Shown one piece after another: positions 47,939 through 56,077 of a stretch of 64,000 nt of DNA (position 1 is its first letter; each line of letters starts with the position of its first letter). Origin of the DNA: Lignipirellula cremea (GTDB lineage Bacteria > Planctomycetota > Planctomycetia > Pirellulales > Pirellulaceae). The notes under the pieces are model-generated. The model saw only the letters and a program-made list of their open reading frames with translations, was not told the DNA's origin and ran no database searches. The position numbers and the translations under genes were made by a program. The DNA lies in NCBI RefSeq assembly GCF_007751035.1, contig NZ_CP036433.1:4383001-4447000 (forward strand), written 5' to 3'.

Positions 47939-48898
47939 TTAGCGGACCTTGCGGCGGGCCCGGACGATGCGGGGCAGGCCGGCGAGGTCTTTGGTCGTGG
48001 AAGGCGGGTCGAAGTGTCCGTCGGCGGTGATCAGGTTGTGGACGGGCGCTTCAATCATGGGGCTGATCTCCATGATGAGATAGCCGCCGGCCTCCAGGCG
48101 TTCGGCCGCCTGGGGGATTAACCGCTCGATCACTTCGCAGCCGGTCTGCCCGCCCAGCAGGGCGACGGTCGGCTCGTAACCTTTGATCAGGTTCGGCAGT
48201 TCGTCGAACTCGCTCTGGCTGATGTAGGGCGGATTGCTGCAGACGAAATCGAACCGTGCGTTGGCAGGAATCGCCTCCAGCAGATCGGACTCCAGAAAGG
48301 TCATCCGGTCGCTGACCTCTAGATCAACGGCATTCGCTTCCGCCACGACGAGCGCTTTGGCGCTGATATCGACGGCCGTCACTTGTGAGGCGGGCAGGTA
48401 CTTGGCGGCGCAAATGGCGATCGCCCCGCTGCCGGTGCCGACATCGATCACCTTGAAGGCAGGCGCCTTGGCCAGGGCGCCTTTTTTGGCGGCGGTCGCG
48501 GCGACTCCGCCCTCTTCTTCGGGGAGCGGGTTGAGCTCGGCCGTTCGCTTGCCCGCTTCGTCGAGCAGGGCCATCACCAGGTACTCGGTCTCGGGCCGCG
48601 GGATCAGTACGTCGGCTGTCACCCGGAAAGGGAGTGAGTAAAACTCTTTGCGACCCAGCAGATAGGCGGTCGGCTCCCCTTCGGCCCGGCGTTTTACTAG
48701 CGAGCGAAAGCTGGTGCGGATCGCCTCGTCAGGTTCTTCTTTGAAGCGCTGGGTGTACAGCTCGATCCGTTCGCAGCCGCAGGCGTGGGCCAGCAGCAGG
48801 TCAGCCTCCAGGCGCGGCTGCTCCGCCCCCTGTTTTTTGAGGTAATCGGTCGTCCAGCCAAGCAGGCGTTCGACGGTCCAGGGCTCGCTAGTTGCCAT
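47939..48898 (-). CDS. prmC: Release factor glutamine methyltransferase
   Basis: A 319-residue SAM-dependent enzyme that methylates the Gln of the GGQ motif in release factors. The catalytic motif NPPY is present (CSNPPYISQSE) and the SAM-binding segment DVGTGSGAIAICAAK is intact. An insert of about 15 residues (Glu/Gly/Ala/Lys-rich, PEEEGGVAATAAKKGALAKA) precedes the SAM site and is unusual. It lies 44 bases after its substrate gene prfA. ATG 48898 fits the family N-terminus better than 48916. Confidence 0.93.
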   Translation of the reverse strand: MATSEPWTVERLLGWTTDYLKKQGAEQPRLEADLLLAHACGCERIELYTQRFKEEPDEAIRTSFRSLVKRRAEGEPTAYLLGRKEFYSLPFRVTADVLIPRPETEYLVMALLDEAGKRTAELNPLPEEEGGVAATAAKKGALAKAPAFKVIDVGTGSGAIAICAAKYLPASQVTAVDISAKALVVAEANAVDLEVSDRMTFLESDLLEAIPANARFDFVCSNPPYISQSEFDELPNLIKGYEPTVALLGGQTGCEVIERLIPQAAERLEAGGYLIMEISPMIEAPVHNLITADGHFDPPSTTKDLAGLPRIVRARRKVR

Positions 48899-48942
48899 AA
48901 TGAAGCCTGTGGGCAAAGCCGTATCGGCTTGCCCGTTCTCGA

Positions 48943-50016
48943 TTACTCCAGCCCGCCCATCGCTTCGCGCAGCGACTGCCGATCGTGATCGATCAGGCTA
49001 TCGGTGAGCACTTGCATGTCGCCTGCGAGAATTTGATCGAGCTTGTAGATCGTTAAGTTGATGCGGTGGTCGCTCACGCGGTTTTCCGGGAAGTTATAGG
49101 TGCGAATCCGCTGGCTGCGGTCGCCGGACCCGATGAGCGTTTTCCGCTCACTGGACCGTTTTTCCTGTTCTTCCAGCACCTTGCGTTCGTAGATGCGTGT
49201 TTTGAGCACGCGGAGCGCTTTGGCCAGGTTTTTGTGCTGGCTTTTTTCGTCCTGGCATTGCACCACAATGCCCGTTTCATGGTGCGTCAAGCGAACGGCC
49301 GATTCCGTTTTGTTGACATGCTGGCCGCCGGGCCCGCTGGCGTTGAATTTATCCAGGCGGTAGTCGTCGGGGGTGAGGTTCACTTCGACGTCTTCAGGCT
49401 CGGCCATGACCGCGACCGTCGCCGCCGAGGTATGCACGCGGCCTTTGGCTTCGGTTTCCGGCACACGTTGGACGCGATGGCCGCCGCTTTCGTACTGCAG
49501 CTCGCGGAAGGCGCCTTCGCCTTCGATCGCCAGGATGATTTCCTTGAAACCGCCGAGTTCCGTCGGATTGGCGTCGATCAGCTCTATCTTCCAGCCGCGA
49601 TTTTCGGCATGGCGCTTGTACATGTCGTACAAGTTCCGGGCGAACAGGGCCGCTTCATCGCCGCCGGTTCCGGCGCGAATTTCCAGCTGGCAACGGGCTC
49701 GATGGGCGTCGTCGCCGCCGAGCGTTAGCACCAGCAGCTCGTCCCATATTTCTTCCCGCTCTTCGCGGAGCGTTTCGATCTCGGCTTCGGCCATCTCCCG
49801 CTCTTCGGGATCATGGCTGTCGGCCATCACTTTGAGTTCGGTCAGCTGCGTATTCAATTTCTTGAAGCGGCGATACTTGTTCGCCATGCGCGCGATCGAA
49901 CCGTGTTCCCGCGCGACGGCGGCGATTTTGGTCGAGACCGTTTGAATTTCGGGATCGAGCATCATTCGCTCGAGTTCCTCGAAACGCTTTAATTTAGATT
50001 CCAGCATGTCGCGCAT
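48943..50016 (-). CDS. prfA: Peptide chain release factor 1
   Basis: A 357-residue class I release factor. The GGQ peptidyl-hydrolysis motif lies in [18 protein letters not shown], and the PxT-type codon-recognition motif is PETE in [14 protein letters not shown], so it should read UAA and UAG. The N-terminus is the usual coiled coil. ATG 50016 has GGAGGG 7 bases upstream; the longer frame to 50073 is unsupported. It is in a rpmE-prfA-prmC order seen in many bacteria. Confidence 0.96.
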   Translation of the reverse strand: MRDMLESKLKRFEELERMMLDPEIQTVSTKIAAVAREHGSIARMANKYRRFKKLNTQLTELKVMADSHDPEEREMAEAEIETLREEREEIWDELLVLTLGGDDAHRARCQLEIRAGTGGDEAALFARNLYDMYKRHAENRGWKIELIDANPTELGGFKEIILAIEGEGAFRELQYESGGHRVQRVPETEAKGRVHTSAATVAVMAEPEDVEVNLTPDDYRLDKFNASGPGGQHVNKTESAVRLTHHETGIVVQCQDEKSQHKNLAKALRVLKTRIYERKVLEEQEKRSSERKTLIGSGDRSQRIRTYNFPENRVSDHRINLTIYKLDQILAGDMQVLTDSLIDHDRQSLREAMGGLE

Positions 50017-50137
50017 AAAAAAACCCTCCGACTCCAGTGCGAACCACCGCTCCGACAGTTTCGGAGCGGCCACCTGCAGCGACGTCGCCCGCTGGATCCA
50101 GCGAGCGACGGCTTACCGCAAACGCAATGAGGGAGAG

Positions 50138-50398
50138 CTAAGATTCGGTCGAAGCCTGCTTTTTCTTCGGCTTCCCTTTTTTCTGCACGCTGGCGTAGTT
50201 GCCAGTCTGGAATTTGCTCTGGAACTTCTCAATACGGCCGGCCGAGTCAACGTATTTCAGCTTGCCCGTATAAAACGGGTGGCACTGGCTGCAGATATCA
50301 ACCTTCAGTTCTTTGCGAGTGCTGCGCGTTTGAAACGCATTGCCGCAACCGCAGGTAACTTCGGTCTCGAAGTACCCAGGATGAATGGAATCTTTCAT
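50138..50398 (-). CDS. rpmE: 50S ribosomal protein L31
   Basis: An 86-residue L31 of the zinc-binding type: CGC at 16-18 and CSQC at about 36-39 form the zinc site, with the family [20 protein letters not shown]. The C-terminal 15 residues are Lys-rich and longer than in many bacteria. ATG 50398 fits the family start [11 protein letters not shown]. It leads the rpmE-prfA-prmC set. Confidence 0.95.
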   Translation of the reverse strand: MKDSIHPGYFETEVTCGCGNAFQTRSTRKELKVDICSQCHPFYTGKLKYVDSAGRIEKFQSKFQTGNYASVQKKGKPKKKQASTES

Positions 50399-50724
50399 GT
50401 CGCTTACCAATCGAGGCGAGGCAGTCGAAAATAGACTGCTCATGGAACGGTCCGGGAGAAACTTCCCCGAAAGAAGCCGAGTCAATATTATTCGGTCTCT
50501 TGCACCGCAAGGGAAGAAGAAGTTTAGCGATTTCCGAAAAACTCGACAAGCGGGCGGCGGCCCGGTTTGGCGCGATGCCGCCAGCTCTGGCAGGGGGCGA
50601 AAGTCGCGGCGAGATCCAGACGACCGGAATCGCCGCCAGAAAATGCCGAAACCAGCAAAAATCGCCACGTTCCGCGGCATCAGGCCGGGACTCTGGCTTC
50701 TTTCCGCGTGGAGGCTCCTGGCGA

Positions 50725-51855
50725 CTATTTGGCCGGCGGTTTGCAGTAACTCAAGGCGAGCAGGGCAAAGCCGGTCGACAGGTTGGCGTCTCCTTCGAGC
50801 CAGCGTTTGTTGCTGTTGGTGAAGGAGCCGTCCTCGTTCTGGCGTTTGGCCAGTTCCTGGCACAGTTCGGCCCGCCAGTCGTGTTTGTTGCCGGCGGCGT
50901 CGGTGATGGTGTCCTGGCCGGTGACATCGAGGGCTTTGGCGAAGGTCTGGTAGTAGTAGTACAGACCGGCGTCGCCCATGCCGGGATTTGCTTCGACCGT
51001 GTAGTGTTTGCCGATCCAGGTCAGGGCCGCTTTGACACGCGGGTCGTCGGCATCGACGCCGGCGTAAACCATGCTTTTCAGCCCGGCGTAGGTCATGGAG
51101 CCATAACTGCGCAATCCGCCGTTGGCGTCTTCTTTGCCGCCGGCCCCTTCGGCGGCGACCGTGTAGTAAAACCCGCCGTCGTTGACTTTACCGGCCAGGG
51201 GGGTGGTGTTGAATTCCGACTCCAGATTCTGGCAGCGGGAGACAAAAACCAGCGCCTTCTGCAGGGCCTGGTCATCGGCCCCGGCGCCCACGCTTTTTAA
51301 CGCGTCGACCAGGTAGGCCGTGTTGGACAGATCGGGACGGGAGTCGCCGCCGTAGCCGCCGCCGCCGTAATTATAGTCGTCGCCGGCAATGTCATCGTCT
51401 TCGGCCCACTGCAGGTCGCGAACGAACTTTTCGGCCCCTTTGAGCTGCTTGCTGTAGCGGCCGGCCTGGTTCGCTTCGCTGAAGCACATCATGATGATGC
51501 ACGTTTCGTAGTTGGGCAGACGACTGCCTTTGGCGTGGATGCCGCCGTTGGGCTGGACCATGGACTCCAGGTAAGCCAGCGATTTGGCGACGGTGGGATC
51601 GTTGGGGGAAACGCCCGCCTTCATCAGGGCGGTGGCGCACAAGGCCGTTACGCCCGGGCCGGCCGCTTTGGTAAACGTGCCGTCTTCCGCCTGTCCTTTG
51701 GTGCGCAGGTAGGCAATCGCCTTGCTGACGGTCTGATCGTACAGTTTTTGATCGGGCCCCAACTGATCTGCGGCCATCGCAGCTTTTGTCCCGAGCAGCA
51801 GCAAGGGGAAGGCGATCAGGAGAAGCGATCGAAGTCCGGAACAAAGGCAGGGCAT
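50725..51855 (-). CDS. Exported prenyltransferase/squalene-oxidase-repeat protein
   Basis: A 376-residue exported protein with a signal peptide (about 1-27) and alpha-toroid repeats typical of terpenoid cyclases and related proteins: [61 protein letters not shown]. The catalytic DxDD of squalene cyclases is not evident, so an enzyme role is doubtful; similar exported planctomycete proteins are uncharacterised. A Gly/Tyr-rich [15 protein letters not shown] loop lies near 165. ATG 51855 has GGAG 9 bases upstream. Confidence 0.75.
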   Translation of the reverse strand: MPCLCSGLRSLLLIAFPLLLLGTKAAMAADQLGPDQKLYDQTVSKAIAYLRTKGQAEDGTFTKAAGPGVTALCATALMKAGVSPNDPTVAKSLAYLESMVQPNGGIHAKGSRLPNYETCIIMMCFSEANQAGRYSKQLKGAEKFVRDLQWAEDDDIAGDDYNYGGGGYGGDSRPDLSNTAYLVDALKSVGAGADDQALQKALVFVSRCQNLESEFNTTPLAGKVNDGGFYYTVAAEGAGGKEDANGGLRSYGSMTYAGLKSMVYAGVDADDPRVKAALTWIGKHYTVEANPGMGDAGLYYYYQTFAKALDVTGQDTITDAAGNKHDWRAELCQELAKRQNEDGSFTNSNKRWLEGDANLSTGFALLALSYCKPPAK

Positions 51856-52035
51856 CGGCATGAACTCCAAAAAAAACAAAGATGAACCATGGGCAGGCGG
51901 ATCTCAAGGGGGACCGCCCAGATAGAGCCTATCTGATTCTAACCGCTGCAGAAGTCGCGCCGTTTGCTCAAATTCGACAGAATTCGGTTAAACCAACGCC
52001 CAGAACTCGCCGCTCCGCTTTGCTCTTGGAAAGAT

Positions 52036-52075
52036 GTCGATTAAATCGACTGGCATGTCGGAAATTTCGACATGC
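52036..52075. promoter_or_regulatory. Adjacent palindromes upstream of the sulfite reductase
   Basis: GTCGAT-TAA-ATCGAC (52036-52050) and GCATGTCG-GAAATTT-CGACATGC (52053-52075), both containing TGTCGA-like half-sites. They lie about 280-320 bases before the gene and just past the divergent repeat-protein gene. They look like operator sites; the regulator is unknown. The rest of the 51856-52356 gap holds TATACT near 52242 as a possible -10 box only. Confidence 0.45.
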
Positions 52076-52356
52076 GATTTGACGGTATTGACGAGCTGTC
52101 GGTTAAAGTTACTATTGATTGTAATCTTAGTGAACATTAGGGCTCGTAGAAGAGATGGGGTGTCGCAAACCGCGCGGACCGAAATATTCGGTCGATCCGA
52201 CCTCTTTGCCCGATTGCTCTAACTTCACCAGACAGAAAAAGTTATACTGTGCGGCGATAAGCCCCGAAGAGATATCTGGTCCACGCTGATGGCGTTGAAG
52301 CCGCCCACAAATACGGAGATTTCGACGGCCGCCTGCCCGTCGCGGAGATGAAATCC

Positions 52357-54411
52357 ATGAAGAACGATTCCTTTCAAGAGCTCCTTCGCCGCATGCCCAC
52401 CATCGCCAAAGCGGTGAATGCGTTTGAATCGGAGGACATTCAAAAGCAGGCCTACCAGGAGCTGATCAAGGCTTTCGTCCAGAGCGACGAAGAAGCTGAG
52501 GCTGCCGACACCGCCCGCAAAAGCAAAAAACAGCGATCCAAAAAAGACGCCGCCGCCCAGGGGGAGAAGTCGGGGGATAAACCGACCGGCAATGGCGCTA
52601 AATCCGGCGACTTGAGCACCGCCGACATTCTGGCAGCGGCTCGCGGGAATCAGAAATCGGCTCCCGCCGCCAAGGCATCGCCGGCCGCCGACAAAAAGAA
52701 AGAAGCCAGCCCGCCCAGCGAGCTGGAAGGCATCAAAGAGGCCAGCCTGTACCTGAAGGGCCCCATCCCGCAAGAGCTGGTCGATGGGTCGGACCACTTC
52801 GGCAAAGAGAGCATTCAGCTGCTGAAGCATCACGGCACCTATCAGCAGGACAATCGCGACGAGCGGAAGTCCACCAGCGGCGGCAAATCGGCCAAGTCGT
52901 ACATTTTTATGGTGCGCACCAAGATTCCTTCCGGGATTTTCACCAGCCCGCAACTGCTGGAAGAGCTGGACCTGTGCGACGAAATGGGGAACGGCACGCT
53001 CCGCATCACCAGCCGCCAGGGTCTGCAGTTGCACAGCATTCCCAAAGACAACCTGAAAGATGTGATCGCCCGCATCAACGCCGTCAACTCCAGCACGCTG
53101 GGCGCTTGCGGCGACGTGAACCGTAACGTGATGTGCTGCCCGGCGCCGTATACCGACGAAGTTCACCTGCAGATGCAGGCGCTCTCGAACCAGCTTGCGG
53201 CCCATTTCGCTCCGCGCACCAGCGCCTATCACGAGATCTGGCTCAAAGACACCGAGACCAACGAAAGCGAGCAGATCGCCGGCGCTCCGGCCGAAACGAT
53301 CGAACCGATCTACGGCAAGCACTACCTGCCGCGCAAGTTCAAAATGGGGATCGCCCTGCCGGACGATAATTGCATCGACGTTTACACCCACGACTTGGGC
53401 CTGTTAGCGATCGTCCGCGACGGCAAGATCATCGGTTACAACGTGCTGGTCGGCGGCGGACAGGGTCGTACTCCCACCGCCGAAAAAACCTTCCCCGCCC
53501 TCGGCAAGCGAATGGCGTTCTGCACGCCTGAGCAAGTGCTGGAAGTGGCGACTGCAGTGGTCAAGGTGCAGCGCGACTTCGGTAATCGCGCCGACCGGAA
53601 GATCGCCCGTATGAAGTATTTGATCCATGACTGGGGTTTGGAACGGTTCAAAGCCAAGGTCGAAGAATACTTCGGCTCCGAATTGCCCGGACCGCAGCCC
53701 GACGATGTGACGGCCGTCAACGACCATATGGGCTGGGACGAGCAGGGGGACGGCAAGCTCTTTTATGGGCTCAATGTCGAGAACGGCCGTATCCTGGATA
53801 CCGAATCCATGCAGATGAAAACAGCGTTCCGCGAAATCTGCCGCCAGTTCAACCCCGGCATTCGCTTCACCGCCAACCAGAGTCTGCTGTTTACCGATCT
53901 GGACCCGGCCTGCAAGGATGACTTCACTTCCATCCTTAAAAAACACCATGTGCCGCTATCCGCCGATTTCAGCAACGCCCGGCGCTGGTCGATCGCCTGT
54001 GTCGCCTGGCCGACGTGTGGTTTGTCGATTACGGAATCCGAGCGAGCCCTGCCAGGAATTATGGACGACCTGGAAGTCGAGCTGGCGAAGCTGGGCCTGT
54101 CCAGTGAAGAGTTCGTCGTACGCATGACGGGCTGCCCCAACGGTTGCGCCCGGCCTTACAACTGCGATGTCGGCCTGGTCGGTCGGGCCAAGGACAAGTA
54201 CACCATTTTCCTTGGCGGCCGTATGCAGGGGGACCGCTTGAACTGGGAGTACAAAGACATGGTGCCGCACGATGAGATCGTGCCGGAGCTTGCCAAGGTC
54301 TTTACCTACTTCAAGCAGGATCGCGAAGAAGGGGAGTCCTTCGGCGACTTCTGCGAGCGGAAAGGCCAGGCCGATCTGGTCGCCTGGTCGGAGGTCGCAC
54401 AGCCCGCCTGA
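52357..54411 (+). CDS. Siroheme sulfite/nitrite reductase, N-terminally extended
   Basis: A 684-residue siroheme and [4Fe-4S] reductase. The cluster ligands are intact as C548-x5-C554 and C593-x3-C597, in CVAWPTC and GCPNGC. It reduces sulfite to sulfide or nitrite to ammonia with six electrons. The core (from about 130) matches hemoprotein subunits of assimilatory sulfite reductase. The first 130 residues are extra: a helical segment then Lys/Ala/Ser-rich low complexity. ATG 52357 has GGAG 9 bases upstream; ATG 52348 lacks such a site. No reductase subunit or cys genes are adjacent. Confidence 0.9.
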   Translation: MKNDSFQELLRRMPTIAKAVNAFESEDIQKQAYQELIKAFVQSDEEAEAADTARKSKKQRSKKDAAAQGEKSGDKPTGNGAKSGDLSTADILAAARGNQKSAPAAKASPAADKKKEASPPSELEGIKEASLYLKGPIPQELVDGSDHFGKESIQLLKHHGTYQQDNRDERKSTSGGKSAKSYIFMVRTKIPSGIFTSPQLLEELDLCDEMGNGTLRITSRQGLQLHSIPKDNLKDVIARINAVNSSTLGACGDVNRNVMCCPAPYTDEVHLQMQALSNQLAAHFAPRTSAYHEIWLKDTETNESEQIAGAPAETIEPIYGKHYLPRKFKMGIALPDDNCIDVYTHDLGLLAIVRDGKIIGYNVLVGGGQGRTPTAEKTFPALGKRMAFCTPEQVLEVATAVVKVQRDFGNRADRKIARMKYLIHDWGLERFKAKVEEYFGSELPGPQPDDVTAVNDHMGWDEQGDGKLFYGLNVENGRILDTESMQMKTAFREICRQFNPGIRFTANQSLLFTDLDPACKDDFTSILKKHHVPLSADFSNARRWSIACVAWPTCGLSITESERALPGIMDDLEVELAKLGLSSEEFVVRMTGCPNGCARPYNCDVGLVGRAKDKYTIFLGGRMQGDRLNWEYKDMVPHDEIVPELAKVFTYFKQDREEGESFGDFCERKGQADLVAWSEVAQPA

Positions 54412-54456
54412 GGCGGCAAGATTCACCTGCTTCGCCCAGCAGGGAATTAAAACAAT

Positions 54457-54495
54457 AAAAGGAGGGACTGGCCCCCTGCCCGTCCCTCCTTTTTA
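54457..54495. terminator. Bidirectional intrinsic terminator
   Basis: A 12-bp stem AAAAGGAGGGAC / GTCCCTCCTTTT with T-runs on both strands, between the convergent reductase and YhaM-like genes. Confidence 0.92.
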
Positions 54496-54586
54496 TTTGC
54501 GTCGGATTGATTTACGCCGGACCAATTTGTTCGCCTCTGACGGATCGTGGCTGCTGGGTTGCAACCGCCACGGCAGTGCGAGGGAT

Positions 54587-55588
54587 CTATTCTTCCGTCT
54601 CTGCGTCGCCTGTTTCGTTTTCGACCAGGGCGCCTTTGTATAACTTGCGGCCCAGGGCGGCCTGGTAAGGGGTCCAGTTGCTGTCGGTGTTGGCGTCGTC
54701 GCGAATGATCTGACCCAGTGAGTGGATCTTGGCGTCGAGGTTGTCCAGATGGTGCAGGGCGACCGCCTCGAGCGACATGGGCAGTTTGGGGCTGCCAAAG
54801 GCGTACTCGCCGTGATGGCTCACGATCAGATGTTTCAGGTGCAACGCCAGGGGCCGCGGGAACGGTTCGCCAGCGAGGTTTTCGGCTTCCCGGATCTTGC
54901 CGTTGAGCAGTTCCACGCCAATCACCAGATGGCCGATCAACTGGCCTTCGTCGCTGTAACCCAGGTCGCGTTCGTAGGTGAGTTCGTCGATCTTTCCCAG
55001 GTCGTGCAGGAAGGCGCCCATCAGCAGCAGGTCGGGATCGAGTTCGGGATAACGCGGCGCGACCAGCGTAACCAGTTCCATCAGGCTGGCGACATGCTCC
55101 AGCAGTCCGCCGTGGTATGCGTGGTGATTCTTGACGCCAGCGGGCGCCTTGGTGAAGCGGCTCATAAAGGAGTCGTCCATCAGGAAGCACTCCGCCAGGT
55201 TCCGCAGCGACAGGTTCTGCATGGAGCGGAGCATTTCGCCCACGCGGGAGGCCAGGCGGTCGACTTGCGCCGCGGCCAGCGTGATGAAGTCGGCTTCGTC
55301 GATTTCGGAGGTCGGCTCCTGCTCGAACTTGTTGACGATCATCTGCATGGCGCCGTTGTAAAGCTGCACCGTGCCCTGCACCCGGAGATAGTCGCCGTTA
55401 TCAAACCGGCTGTAGATCTGGTCCGTGGCGTTCCAGAGCATGGCGGTCAGGGAGCCGCTTTTGTCGGACAATCGCATCTGGAGGTAGAGATTGCCATTGC
55501 GATTTGCGCGTAACTGCTTCTCCGCGACCAGGAAAACTTCGTCGACGGCTTCGCGCTCGCCCAGCTGATTAATAAAGCGACGGACCAT
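54587..55588 (-). CDS. HD-domain 3'-5' exoribonuclease, YhaM-like
   Basis: A 333-residue protein with an OB-fold nucleic-acid domain (about 10-90) and an HD metal-dependent hydrolase domain (about 140-310), the layout of YhaM-type exonucleases. HD motif residues are visible in NHHAYHGGLLEHV, GAFLHDLGKIDE and HLIVSHHGEY. It should trim RNA or single-stranded DNA from the 3' end. Cytoplasmic. It is convergent with the sulfite reductase. The acidic tail (VENETGDAETEE) is not conserved-looking. Confidence 0.88.
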   Translation of the reverse strand: MVRRFINQLGEREAVDEVFLVAEKQLRANRNGNLYLQMRLSDKSGSLTAMLWNATDQIYSRFDNGDYLRVQGTVQLYNGAMQMIVNKFEQEPTSEIDEADFITLAAAQVDRLASRVGEMLRSMQNLSLRNLAECFLMDDSFMSRFTKAPAGVKNHHAYHGGLLEHVASLMELVTLVAPRYPELDPDLLLMGAFLHDLGKIDELTYERDLGYSDEGQLIGHLVIGVELLNGKIREAENLAGEPFPRPLALHLKHLIVSHHGEYAFGSPKLPMSLEAVALHHLDNLDAKIHSLGQIIRDDANTDSNWTPYQAALGRKLYKGALVENETGDAETEE

Positions 55589-56077
55589 GAAGTGCAGATT
55601 CCTTCCGGAGAACGGGGCAAACAGCCAAGTGTAGTCAAAATAGTGATCGCGTACAGAAGGTGCTTGCTATCCGGCCCTCATTGGGGGTATAAAGCATTTG
55701 GAAATCCGCATACACGGTGGATCTTCATCTTTTTTCGAGTACTTTCCCCCCATCCGTTCGTTATTCTGGTGGAGGAGTGTTTTGATGGATGGCTTTGCAG
55801 GCCTTCCCAATCGTTTGTGATCTGGTAACGATCCGGGTGAGTCTGGCAGGCGGGTTTATCTCTCTGACGATTGAGAGAAACACGCACCCAGGCTCCTGGT
55901 CGAAATCCTTGTCAAAATTTCCGCACACTTTTCAGCACAGTTCGCCGGCGCGTGGATGCCATGGAGGGGCGATGCGATTGGATCGTATCGACCTTACCCC
56001 TGTTGGCTGCCTCCCGTTGCCGCTGGTCCTTCTCGAAATAGTCCATTCCACAGTGGGATCCCCAGGAGAGCGTTTTG
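55589..56077. other. Intergenic region with a possible leader peptide
   Basis: No real gene seen. A strong GGAGG precedes ATG 55785 of an 11-codon frame (MDGFAGLPNRL, stop at 55818), about 260 bases before the next gene. Its start region resembles that of the next gene (GGAG...GTTTTGATG), so it may be a leader peptide or a decayed copy. Confidence 0.35.
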
